Shown one piece after another: positions 20,912-32,200 of a stretch of DNA of 64,000 nucleotides. How positions within the stretch are numbered: the stretch's first letter is position 1; every line of letters begins with the position of its first letter. The position numbers were made by a program, and so were the translations under genes. Location of the stretch: contig CAJINV010000001.1 of assembly GCA_905178155.1 (NCBI GenBank), positions 15,128,142 to 15,192,141 on the forward strand, written 5' to 3'. The notes beneath the pieces are model-generated. The model did no database searches and was not told where the DNA came from. It saw only the letters and a list, made by a program, of their open reading frames with translations. Source of the stretch: Amoebophrya sp. A120. Lineage: Eukaryota; Sar; Dinophyceae; Syndiniales; Amoebophryaceae.

Positions 20912-23452
20912 ATGCAGCACAAACCGGCGACGGTTCTTGCGCAGGTGGGCCAGCGGAGTGGTACTAGAGTGGGACAGTTCCGTCACAAGAACTCTCGTCT
21001 CCAGTCGGAGGTCCGGAGAAAATTGTCCCTTGCGGGTGGTGGAGCGCAGCTTCTTTTCCTGCTTTATCATCTCGTCGTCCAGTGTAAACGCGCGAGTGCG
21101 GCGGTGGAGGAGGAGACAAGCACGACGATTTTCAACAAAGAGGAACATGTGATGTTGGCGTCCCGGGTAGGTTTTCGGTCGCCTATGGGCCGGTCAGGAC
21201 CGCAACAAGTACTAGACCACGCGCGCCGGTATGAAGCTGAGACGACCTCCCAACAATTCCTCGTACAGTCGCCAGGAGTTCTACTTGGGGAAACAACAAG
21301 AACCGATGGTGCGTCACCATTGGGGTCGTGGTCTCGAGCGGACGAAGCACAAGACCACCCTGGCACAGAAAGTGCGTCCGTCTCCGACTTGAGATTCGTT
21401 CCGACGCACCAGGAAGTAGAGACCGCGAGCGGCGGAGGGATAGGACATCAACCCGCGACCAGAACAAGTGAGATGCTGCAACTGCGCGCCGACGACGCGG
21501 AAGCCGCGGGGAGTAGCGCTGTGACGACAATGACCACTACTGCTTCCACCGGGACAACTGATTCCGCAGTGCAAGCTCTCGCATTGCAGTTGCAACAAAT
21601 GGAGCAAGAGTTGCGGGTGCTGCGGGAAGCCACGACGCGGCGCTTCGCCGAGGAAAGGAACGCGACGGACACCCGTTTTGCGAAAGAAAAAAACGAGACG
21701 GAGCGCCGCTTTGTCACTGTTCGCAACGTGGGCTCGATTAACGAAATCATTCTGCAGCGCCTGCTCGCCGTTACCATCGCGAGGACGCGCACGGACGGTT
21801 TTACCTCCGTGGTCTTTCTTGTCGTTGGATTTATTGCCGCGGTGGTCGGAACGATTTTGCCTACGGCCCTGGTGTTTTTTCCGACCATTCAAGAAATGCC
21901 CGTCGTTGTGGTGGGTGATGATGAATACGCTTCTAGAGGTCGCCTCCGCGCCGGCGCGGAAGGCGAGGACGATGGTGAGAGCACCACAGGCGAGCAGCCG
22001 CAGCAGGAACTACCTGCGCAACAAGAAGCCGGGGCCGCCGTGGTAGAGACCGAGACCTACTATTTTCTCCCGGAAGATTTCGTTGACACAGGCACACTTT
22101 CAAACGTGTGCTGTAGTCACGGCTCGGCCCAGGGGAAGATATGGTCATCCTGTCTCGTCTGCTATGCGATGTCCATGCTACTTAGTCGCTACACCTTCAA
22201 ACTGTATCCGGATTGGTGTCCGTTCAATCAGGACGACGACGCGCCAGATCTTGCCACTGCCGAGCTTGGGCTGGGGGAGGTGAGTAGTTTCCACGAGGTG
22301 GCTTACCGAATGCTTTGGTTGCTGGTTCCGAACATCCTCTTCATCCTGCTTGCAGCAATTCCCACGGTAAACGGGCCTGGAGCTCGATCCGGACAAAGGA
22401 ATATGAACTCCAACACTCCTTCACCTCCGCCTCCTTCAGGACTGCGGCCAGTTCCTCTGTTGGGCGAGTCCGTGCCGCATGTGCAGGGCGTCAATCCCGA
22501 TAATTTGCGCGAAAACGCCACCAGTCATGCGTCGAACAGTACTGCGGGTTCCGCCCAAGAAGCCTTCTTGACACGAAACCGAGGCTGGCTCAAGTTCATG
22601 CACGTCGGACTGGCGGGGATAGCGGTTGGTGGGCTCCTTTTCGCTGAGACTCTACAGCTTTTCGTAGGCGAGGGCGTCCACGTCGTCAATTTATTCACGA
22701 TGTCGGGCGAAAGCGCCATGAACGCGGCCTGGCACGACGCGTCGTGGTTGGAGCACCGGATGTCGCCGAGTCTGTTTACCGCTGAGACGTCGGAGTGTCA
22801 CGGTATGTGGCCGCCCGAGAAGATGCTTCCCAAAATCTTTCGTTTTCGGGTGGTCACTATTCTTCTCGCATTCGTCAGCGGGGTCTGCTGTGCGGTTTCT
22901 TCCCTTGCGCTCGACAAGATTAGAAGTGAAGTCGTTGACGACAAAATCGTGCGAATGCAGAAGGGGGCGCTCGTACCCACGCGCAGCACCAGTCTCTTCC
23001 TGCCACGTCTTGTGTACACCTTCGAGCTGGTCACAATGTTGCTCGTGTGGACCCTTCCTTTCTATCCTGCGCTCATCAATGAGTACCGATATTATGACGA
23101 TTTTCGTGCACTGAACCAAGACATCACGACTCAAGTGGGCACGATTTACCGTTTCCATTCTGACGCCCTCCCGCAATGCGGAACGTATTTTGACCTCGCT
23201 GCTCCGCGTGTCTGCAGTGATCTGGATCAAAATCCGTATAACATTCATTTGTACAATACCGGCGACCCCGCCGAGGGTGGTGATTCGAAGTGGATGTGGT
23301 GGCAGGCGGAACAAAGCGGCAACGTTCCCATCGTGAATGCAGGAGGCCTGGATCCGGCGTTGCCATGGAAGAACTGGCTAGCCTGGACACAAGAGCGCTG
23401 GCACTGGCGCGAGGCCGCGGCTGGGCTCAATTTCACTGCAAATTCTTCGTGA
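20912..23452 (+). CDS. Intronless multi-pass membrane protein, unknown family
   Basis: 846 residues from ATG 20912; the frame is open further upstream but without an earlier ATG. I recognise no family. The first ~280 residues are mainly hydrophilic, with a short hydrophobic stretch near residue 50 and a coiled-coil-like segment (QLQQMEQELRVLREATTRRFAEERN) followed by two more RRFAEE-like heptads. At least five membrane segments follow: near 300-325 (VVFLVVGFIAAVVGTILP), 465-485, 565-590, 640-660 and 700-720. The loop between the first two is acidic and Gln-rich. The last ~120 residues are Trp- and Asp-rich, probably lumenal or extracellular, with several Cys. It has no introns in a region where most genes have many, and a leader relic lies just upstream, so it may be a retroposed copy. 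Confidence 0.75.
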   Translation: MQHKPATVLAQVGQRSGTRVGQFRHKNSRLQSEVRRKLSLAGGGAQLLFLLYHLVVQCKRASAAVEEETSTTIFNKEEHVMLASRVGFRSPMGRSGPQQVLDHARRYEAETTSQQFLVQSPGVLLGETTRTDGASPLGSWSRADEAQDHPGTESASVSDLRFVPTHQEVETASGGGIGHQPATRTSEMLQLRADDAEAAGSSAVTTMTTTASTGTTDSAVQALALQLQQMEQELRVLREATTRRFAEERNATDTRFAKEKNETERRFVTVRNVGSINEIILQRLLAVTIARTRTDGFTSVVFLVVGFIAAVVGTILPTALVFFPTIQEMPVVVVGDDEYASRGRLRAGAEGEDDGESTTGEQPQQELPAQQEAGAAVVETETYYFLPEDFVDTGTLSNVCCSHGSAQGKIWSSCLVCYAMSMLLSRYTFKLYPDWCPFNQDDDAPDLATAELGLGEVSSFHEVAYRMLWLLVPNILFILLAAIPTVNGPGARSGQRNMNSNTPSPPPPSGLRPVPLLGESVPHVQGVNPDNLRENATSHASNSTAGSAQEAFLTRNRGWLKFMHVGLAGIAVGGLLFAETLQLFVGEGVHVVNLFTMSGESAMNAAWHDASWLEHRMSPSLFTAETSECHGMWPPEKMLPKIFRFRVVTILLAFVSGVCCAVSSLALDKIRSEVVDDKIVRMQKGALVPTRSTSLFLPRLVYTFELVTMLLVWTLPFYPALINEYRYYDDFRALNQDITTQVGTIYRFHSDALPQCGTYFDLAAPRVCSDLDQNPYNIHLYNTGDPAEGGDSKWMWWQAEQSGNVPIVNAGGLDPALPWKNWLAWTQERWHWREAAAGLNFTANSS

Positions 23453-25453
23453 AGATGAAGGTGCAAAAATATTATATATTCAATTGCGGAAGCGGTCGTC
23501 TCTGTTGCTGTTCTCTCCCCGATTTGTTCATGCCCTCCACCTTATTTGCTTTCACTGCTGTCGCTCGTTCACCTACCTCCGGGTTGTTCATCTTCAACGG
23601 ATCTCCTGTTCGATTGTTCAGTGAAAAGTCTACTTCCCATTCGGCAAAAATACTGTGGTTAGGGGAGGAGGTTGATTGAAGAGCGCTGTGAGGGTCCTGT
23701 TGGCTGCTATGTGGTATACCTTTTTTCCCTCAAGAGCAAGAGCAGAGCAAGTGTGGCGCAATGTAGAGAAGCAGCATTTCTCTAGTTCGATTGTTCCTTT
23801 GAAGTTTTCTATAATGATCATTCGGGATATCGTTGTTCTTGTTTCAGTTTTTTGGAGTTGCTGGAGATGTTTGGTGATTCTAGTGCCCACAGGAAGGCTT
23901 AATTTCTTTGTTGTATTTCTCTTAATGTTGTGCTGTTGCTGATGTGGGAGTTACCCGTAGTATTGTTTTATGCTGTAGTGCTATTACTGTAGGAGTTGCC
24001 CGGAGTATCGTTTTACTGCTGTGCTGGTTGTTGCTGCTGCTATGCTCTGCTGAGTCCCAAGTGAAAGAGAAAAACAGAGATCCCCAGATATTCGCTGCCA
24101 TAATCGGCTTTGTCGACTGGCTAGCGCTTTTTTGTAGATGTTTGTATGCTGACGAGGTACAACAACCTGGGAGCCGCATCCTCCCGTACGAGGTGAGACG
24201 CAAATTTAGGCCTTCGCCCTCCCCTTTTGGGAGTTCCGCCAGCGCGGCTTTGCTGAATCCAATGCAATGTAATATATCGTGTGTTTTGTGAGGGAGCAGA
24301 AATAAGTTCGGAAATGAGCGGACCACAAGCAGATTTCAGGTTTTCATGTCGGGCTCTTCGGAAACTCATAGCACCAACAGGATTTTTGATACTAGCGTTC
24401 ACTGAATTTAGGTCGGTCGCCGGCCGACAAGCCGCGTCACGTTTCGTCTCAAGTGGTTGCTTCGAATGAGACGGGTGTGCTCGTAGACCCATTGTCACAT
24501 GGCGGGCGACCGGGATAGCCGCCGCAATGAGCGAGAGGACCCTTGCTGGACCGGGAAAGCAGCAACCTGCCTGAGCGGGACTGGCGGGCATGGGCACTTT
24601 TCGTTTTCTTCTGGTTTGTTTTCACCTGGCTGCTGCAAAAACTCGGGTTTATATGATTGATGTACGGTGGTCGTACGGAAAAAGACAAATAATCTGGCTT
24701 GTCGTGCTTTCGTGCATCGCAAATGCAAGACTAGACAGGTCAGTCTGATCGGTGTAGTTTCTAACTACGCTAAGTGCGTAAAGCCTAGACAGAGCACAAC
24801 CAAGATAGATGCTACTGCTCGCGAAATATCATACTAAGATTGTTGTGTTACTGAAAAATTCAATCAAGTGCGGTGTCGTTACAAAGTAATCGATCGGTAT
24901 GTGCATATGAAGATATTGGCAGAAGTAAAGTTCGGGCAGGCTTCTTGTGCTTTTGGTGCATCGGCAAAAAGTGAGCGTGATACTGAGGGACAGTGAAGAT
25001 CGAAAAAGCGCGCTATGTATAAGTATCTGAAAAGAGTAGAATCACAATCATGCACAACTACTGCGTAGGGCAGAGCGTACTTTTCTCAAATCGGACTTGG
25101 CTACCTCAGGTCAACACTGGAACTCATAAGTGGTGCGCATAGACATTCCCGTGAGGCGCAACTTTTTTCTATACCTAGAGAATTTTTACTTGTGAGACGA
25201 GGAGCGACTGCGATGGATATACTTACGTACCTTCATGCTCTATTGCTGTATGGCCCTGGTGGCTAGTTTATTTGTTTACTACGGCGTCGCAGTCGCGATA
25301 GTCGCACTGAAATCTGTAGAAAATCGTGGCGTGTCCGAGGGAGCAACATGACAATACATAGACACCCAAACAAGGTTACCTACCACGTCAACAGGGAGTT
25401 TTCCTCAGCACAAGCATAATTAAGACGCACGGCCCTCGAGGACCGGCATAAAT
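23453..25453. other. Two-kilobase gap
   Basis: No supported gene. 23945-24030 contains a roughly 50-bp unit repeated twice (GGAGTTRCCCGKAGTAT). A minus-strand frame at 24121-24597 starts with ATG and encodes 158 residues, but has no recognised domain. No introner ends and no tRNA-like fold. Confidence 0.4.
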
Positions 25454-28400
25454 ATGTCGACAGAAAGGGAGCTGGAACGGCGGCAGATGCAGGAGCGAAC
25501 CGCATCGACCCGCCGGACGATGAGTGAGCCCGGAGGTTCTCTTCTAGATGGCGTCGCTCCTGCTTCGCAATCCTCCTCGTCCCAACATCAGGGACAGCAT
25601 CTGTTGCGCGGCTCCGCTGGAAGGACAGTTCTTTCACAGGGTGGAGTGATTGTCGGTGCATCAGGAGCGAGCGGCAGCAGTTCCGCTGACAATACTCGAA
25701 GCAGAACAGCAGGCAGGACCACTCCGGCCTCGTCAAAATTTTCCGTGCCCTACTATGAAGGAACCGGTGCGATTGCAGCATCAGGAACTTCTTTCGGTAG
25801 CAGGAGTAGCTCCAGTGCTAGTATGGAAACAGATCATGGAGATGGAACGACATCAGCGAGTGCAGCAGCTCGCGGCCTCCAGGTGGAGGAAAATAGAAAT
25901 ACAGGATTGCAAAAAAGACATCGTCGGGAAGATCAACATGAACATATCATGCACCAGTTCCGGAACGGAAGAAATCAAAATCACGAGCAATCCCTCCTGG
26001 TCTTCCACAAATACTACCTAGAGGACGATATCAGCCAGTTGATAAACGCGCAGAAACGGCTCCTGGTGGAGAAGAACTCTTTTTTATCCGGGGGTTTGAT
26101 CGTGGGCCTGGTGATCGGGTTTCTCTTTCTTTTCGCCGGCTTCCTCTGGACGCGGCGGTGGGTGAAGCAGAACGTAATGGGCGAGACCAACAAGGACCTG
26201 TTCTTTCAGATGTCGACCAAGCACGAGCGGCTGGCGGAAGCGAATAAACACATCCACCTGACTATCGTGATGAAAAACGTCCCCACACCAGAGTCAAGAT
26301 GGGGATTTTGCAACACAAACCTAGGAGTTTTGGGAGTCACGCATGACAAGTTTCAGTCCGTAAGGTAGTGCAAGTTAGCAAGGAAAGCCGCATCACAAAT
26401 CGATCTGCTGATCCTGTTTACAGCATTACAAGTTCCCAAACACGATTGAAAATACCTGTCATGGGGTTGCGCATCACAAATGTTCCTGTCATGGCAAATC
26501 TGCATGACAACTCTGGTGTGGGGACGTTTTTACTCAGGATACTGACCCGGAAGACCGCGGAGATGCACCACCCGACTTTGTATCAACTGTAAAAATGTCT
26601 GGGTCTGGAAGAAAAAGAATGCAACTTGTGATGCTGAATTTGGATTCCAAAAAAATCTGTATTGCATGAGCAGCAAAGGGAATGCGATTTTTGCTACGCG
26701 GAGAGGGCATTTGTCATGCGGAATAGGCATCGCGAAGCCCTCAAAAAATCTGTGATGCTAGGGCATGCATCACAGACATCATGGCCAATGCAAAACATGC
26801 ATGACAAGTGTGTCAGACATTTTTACATTTGATACTTTGGAGTCCTTAGACGGCAGTGTGTGGGAGGTAAAAGTGATCGACCACTACAGAAATTCGGGGC
26901 GAGTCACCCTACCGGAAGCTCCCGTGGAATATGACGACGATATGAGGCCTGTACTGTGACTGATTGCATTTTGATGTTTTCGCTATTTTGATTGCATTTC
27001 GACTTCCATGTTCCACTCAGCTGCTGTTGAATTGTTCACGATAGTACTTTTTCGTCATGGACGCTGCAGTAGGAGGTTTCTGTCTACACGATCATACTGT
27101 AGTCGCACCCGGTAAATAAAAACCTCAGGTCGTCAGCAAGGCGTTTAGCGGGCACTACCGATTTTCACTCACCTTCAACCTCGGGCACATGTACAACATC
27201 ACCGGCCTCGGGTTCGACGAGACCGATGGCACCAGTACGCTGCAGGGCTTCTATGAGGAGACCAACGGCGTGATGATTTTCGAAGAGAAGTTTCAGCGCA
27301 CGGACAGCAACACGCGGCAACCGATGAAGGCCATGGTGGAGTTGCTACTGCTCGGGCACGTGGGGCAAAGACGGTCCATGAAGGGCAAGTCCGTTCCCAC
27401 CACCAGAATACCGCCCTGCATCATTGTCGGAGCCGACTGTTCCGACGGCGCCGATACCTCTTTACCAATTGCAGAGGAATTTAGATTGCCCGGTATATAG
27501 CTTTTAAGAAATAATAAATCATGGAAAACTTTCGTTGGAGTTCAGTGTTTTCGTTCTGTGTCGGACTAGATGACGAGTACTTACATAGATACTGTGCCAC
27601 ACGCATAGAAGCTTAAACCGCTCGTCCAAACATTACTTATCAGGCGACGACAGCACCGGGGGGTACAAGAAAAAGCGGAGCCGGGTATATTGAGAGGAAA
27701 AATCCCCCCTCCCCATATCAAAACAAAATTTCTGATGCTGGATTTGTGTACACAAATCCGAGCTGTCTTGCTGGAGAGCACTGCAGGCCCATATCAAGTG
27801 TGAGTAGTAGAGAGGTTTTGGCCTAGGCACTTAGCATGAAAAACGTCAGCGCTGTAGGCCCGACAGCATGGCAATCCGCCTGCACAATGCGGCGGAGCCT
27901 GCGGAGTTGCCTTCTTGCAAGACAGACACGATTTGTGACCACGTATCAGCATCACAAATTTCCAAATGGCAATGGCAATGTCGGTGCATCACAAATTTCC
28001 TACGCTGGACAATGGCAATGTCGGTGCGGTTGTTTTAGCATCACAAATTTCCAAAAATATACCTTTTCAGTATGGGGAGGGGGGGACTTTTCCTTTTGAT
28101 AGGGTACCGGCGAAGCCCATGGCGGGGTTGGTGCGGAAGATGACGGGCGCGTTCGGTCTGGAGGTCAAGGAGAAGAAGCCGGGTTCCCCCACCAGCAGCC
28201 GGAAACTGGCCCCAGAGCCAACGAGCTTGAACCCCAACGATAAGAGTCCGCGGGTGTCGGACGTTGGAAAAGGGAAGAAACCGGCGGCGAGCCCGCGCGG
28301 CGGAGTGGTTCACGACCCGCGGGACGACGATTTTCTGGAGAAACTGAAGAAGCAGGAGGTCAGCGCGATGAGGGTGCAGGCGGCCGCCCGTGGTCGACTC

Positions 28401-28484
28401 GCCAGGAAGAAAACCAGTCCGATGCTGAAGGAGAGGCGCAAGGAGGGTTTGAAACAAGCCGGTTACGCCATGCAGGGACGATAG
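25454..28484 (+). CDS. Single-pass membrane protein with IQ motif, unknown family
   Basis: Six exons: 25454-26262, 26547-26580, 26840-26950, 27129-27492, 27644-27687 and 28107-28484, total 579 residues. Three joins are introners (B, A, C); two are GT-AG introns (26951-27128 and 27493-27643). All phases agree. Residues 1-190 are disordered and Ser/Gly-rich. One membrane helix (GGLIVGLVIGFLFLFAGFLW) is near 211-230. Beyond it is a probable beta-rich domain (about 290-430) containing WEVKVIDHYRNSG, FSFTFNLGHMYNITGLGFDE and GFYEETNGVMIFEEKF; the alternating pattern recalls a small lipocalin-like barrel, but this is only a resemblance. Near 540-560, AMRVQAAARGRLARKK is an IQ-like calmodulin-binding motif. 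Possible calcium-linked membrane scaffold; no function is assigned. The 34-nt second exon lies between two introners. Confidence 0.75.
26263..26541. mobile_element. Introner, family B (279 bp)
   Basis: Left TATCGTGATGAAAAACGTCC, right GGACGTTTTTACTCAGGATA; flanked by CTGAC. Interior is reversed relative to 19319 and almost identical to the copy at 62944. Confidence 0.93.
26581..26834. mobile_element. Introner, family A (254 bp)
   Basis: Left TATCAACTGTAAAAATGTCT, right GACATTTTTACATTTGATA; flanked by CTTTG. The right inverted repeat is shortened, ending in GTGTCAGACA rather than the full TCCAGACCCAGACA. Confidence 0.9.
27688..28101. mobile_element. Introner, family C (414 bp), enlarged
   Basis: Left TATTGAGAGGAAAAATCCCC, right GGACTTTTCCTTTTGATA; flanked by GGGTA. 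About 93 bp longer than the other C copies because of extra sequence near 27960-28050 that repeats GCATCACAAATTTCC and a GGCAATGTCGGTGC phrase. Confidence 0.9.
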
Positions 28485-29260
28485 GCGGTTGTGGGCAGAG
28501 ACCGGGAAGGCGATCATGATCCTGTGGCTTACATACTGCTTCTCCTTCTTATTTTTCACTTGGCGAGTTTCGTGAGCCGGTTTTTGTTGACAAAGAAAAG
28601 CTGTGAATATACAGCCAAACGCGGGATGAGCATACTGTTTGTTTGGTTGTGAGTTTCTGAAAGTTCTTGTGGTTTTGATGAAGATGCTGATTTCAAATTA
28701 TAACGCAGCGTGACGTTTCTTGTTTCTTGAAACTGCAATGAGTAGACCCGCTCAATGGCACACATAGCGACCCATTCCGTTTCTCAAAATGTACTTAGAT
28801 TTTTTGCCCATTGCTCGCGAAGCTGGGTGCACGAACAAAGCAACAAGCCGCACAAGCGAAACAAGCACAGTACAGTAGTAATGCGAACACATCGACATTT
28901 TCGAATACGAATTCCAATCCTCGCGCTTCCAAAAAAACGCGAGAAGATACCGCCCACCTTTCTGGTGCAGGTAAGCACGTCGGTGTTCCAGTTGTTGCGA
29001 TTCAGAGCACGTCGTGAGTGAGGAAAATTGCAAGTAGACCGTGACAGTGGAGTTGCTTACGAGAGTGCAGCTATGCGCGTACTCTCCGCTTTCCTTCTAC
29101 TACGGTAGTTCTAGTTTCTGCTTTACTTACCACAGTTTCATCACACGTCGCACAGCGCTTGTAAGTGAATGCGCTGTTCTTCCTTATCTTCTGGTGCTGC
29201 AAAAGGCACGGCAAGTTGAAGTCACTGGAAGAACACCCCTCCAGCACTGCATCCCACAAG
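28485..29260. other. Intergenic gap
   Basis: No supported gene or element; short unrelated frames only. Confidence 0.4.
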
Positions 29261-32200
29261 ATGTCCGGCGAGGAAGAAACCAGGCTCTCCTTGAGCCCGG
29301 AGAGCAAGAAGAGTCGGGCGAAGGCCATTCAGAAGGAGATCCGGGCACTTGAGCGTGACTTGCTTTCCCTGGATCCCAGTCTCGCGGCGAAAACCCGGCG
29401 TGGAGGCTGCTGCGGCGGAAGCAAGCCCAGGCCTGGCACTCCGTCGTCGGTGTCCTATCAAATGCAAAAATGTCTGGGTCTGGAAAAGTCATGCTGCTTT
29501 TGCATGACGCATAAGGTCTGGCATGGAAGCTCTAGCATCACAGATTTCGAGAAGCTTCCGCAATGCCGAATCCGCATGACAAACGCCCCATTTTGGTGAC
29601 AGAAAGTGGGCAGCTTTTGATTTTTATGTGTTGTGAAATGCGCATCACAAGTTCGCATTCCTCCAGACCCAGACATATTTGCAATGCATATGTCCTCCCC
29701 AAATGACAAAGTCGTGGAGGATGAGATCAAAGCGGAGTTGTCAGCGGAGGAAATGAAGCAGGGCCACGAGTACCCGCTGAATTTTGCGATGAAGGTACGA
29801 GTTTCTTGTTAGTATCGACGCTGGTTCGTGCTGTACATAGGAAACACAAAAAGCATAAAAAACCATCCGACACCAAGATGAAACCGCGGCTTTTGAAAGA
29901 TTTTCCCCCATGGCAATTTCCCTCTTGGAGGATCATCTTTTCAAAATTCGGAAAAAAAAAACACAGATGATGCACGTGCTGTGGCCGAACGCAGAGCGTG
30001 CTTTCGCTCGGAAAATCCAGTACAACATTGTCCCGTTGCTCGCGAAGGATCTCCCCCCTGCGATGCAGGACATCACCGTGAGTCGGATCTACCTCGGCAA
30101 AGCGCGGCCGAAAATGGGGCCACTGCGGCTCATTCCGCCGAACTACCGAGCGCAGGTCCGCGCGAGTCGCGCCGACCGCGGGGGCAGTGTCGTATTACAA
30201 TGAAAAATACCCCCACCCCCAAAGTTGCAATAACAGAGAAATTTATAGACAGGGAGTAGGGAGGACCAGGGAGGACCAGGGAGGAGCGTTCGCGTCTATA
30301 TAGAAAAAGCATCGGGCATTTTTTCAAAATGTGTTCACCGATGGCATGGCGAACTTTCGGGCCAAGGCCCCTTCAGCTTTCTGATAGCCATACCAATAAC
30401 AACTGCGTGGCCCGAAATTGAACAGCGACGCAGTAAATTGTTGAAGTAGCCACTTCAACAGTTTGCGTTGTTGTTCAGTTTACAACTTGCCATGCAGTTG
30501 TTATGGAAGTGGCTACTTCAATTCGCACAGGCAAACTGTTGAAGTTGCCATTTCAAAAACTTGCGTTGTGCAAATTTTTGAAGTAGTCACTTCAACAATT
30601 TGCGTTCTTGTTGTTGTTCGGCTTGGGTTTGCAACGTGTCACGCAGCTTGTGTTGAAGTGGCTACTTCAACTTCGCGGAGAGTTGAGGTAGCCATTTGAA
30701 TAGCAAGCGCATGACAAATTGCCACAATAGTGACAATTTATTGAAATTGAACAAAAATTGTGAAAGTGGCCACTTCAACAATTCGGGTTCTGCGAATTGT
30801 TGAAGTGGCCATTTCAAAAATTCGGGCTGTGCAATGTGTTGAAATGGCCATTTCAACAAAACCCGAATTGCAATTGTTGAAATGGCCATTTCAACATTTT
30901 GCACGACCCGAATTATTTCAACAATTCGCAGAACCCGAATTGTTGAAATGGCCCTTTCAACATTTTGCACAACCCGAATTGTTGAAATGGCCATTTCAAC
31001 AATTCGCAGAACCCGAATTGTTGAAATGGCCATTTCAACATTTTGCACAACCCGAATTGTTGAACTGGCCATTTCAACAATTCGCAGAACCCAAATTGTT
31101 GAAGTGGCCATTTCAACAATTCGCAGAACCCGAATTGTTGAAATGGCCATTTCAACACTTTGCACAACCCAAATTGTTGAAGTGGCCATTTCAACAATTT
31201 GGGTTGTGCAAATTGTTGAAATGGCTATTTCAACAATTTGCGTTGTGCAAATTGTTGAAATAATTGTGCAAAATGTTGAAGTGGCCACTTCAGCAATTCG
31301 GGTTTTGTTGAAATGGCCAATTCAACATTTTGCACAACCCGAATTGCTGAAGTGGCCACTTCAACAATTCGCAGAACCCGAATTGTTGAAGTGGCCACTT
31401 TCACAATTTTTGTTCGCACACGACGCAAATTGTTGACATAGCCACTTCAACAATTGGCGTCGTTGTCCAGCTTCAGTTTGCAACGTGTCACGCAGCTGCT
31501 CACGACACTCTGGTGGAGAGTAGAAGTGGCCACTTCATCAAAAGCTGCATGACAAGTTGCAAACTGAACAACAACACAGATAATTCTTGCTGCAGTGGCT
31601 ATAATTTGAACGCGTTTGCGTTGTTGTTCAATTTCAACAACTGCCACTACTGTGGCAATTTGTCATGCAGTTGTTATCGAAGTGGCTACTTTTTCAACTT
31701 TCTTCCGATGGATGGAGGACAGTTGGAGTAGCCACTTCAATAGTTTGCCCTTCATTTCTGCGCTACAGCTTGCCAATCATGATGGCAATTTGTAACGCAG
31801 AAACGAAGGGCAGGAGAAAGCTCTTCGCGTTTCTTTTGTCCTTCATTTCTGCATTTGTAACGCAGAAACGAAGGAGAATAAAGCTACTGAGAGTTGAGAA
31901 AGCCACTTCAACAGCTTCGCACTTACTTGGCCCCTCAGCCTCATGTGTGCGCTACAGCTTGCCAGCCGTTGACTTTGGCAAGCTGCCACGCAGGCGAGCG
32001 CCATACTTAGCCATAAAACTCAGGCGCCAAAAGTCGGGCCGCCGTGCAGTTTTCGCCGGGAGTTGGGTCCGAGGAAGGCTGGACTCCGCTCCCGGGAGCT
32101 GAATCCAGACGCGCTCTCTGTTCGTAGAGCATGGCGCAGAGCAAGGGGCGCACAAGTGGCGACCCCTGTTAGCGCAAGTTCCCCACCCACTTTCCAAAAA

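Noticed and set aside
30440-31930. CRISPR-like array
   Set aside because: The repeats are palindromic, the spacers are themselves repeated, there are no cas genes, and the genome is eukaryotic.
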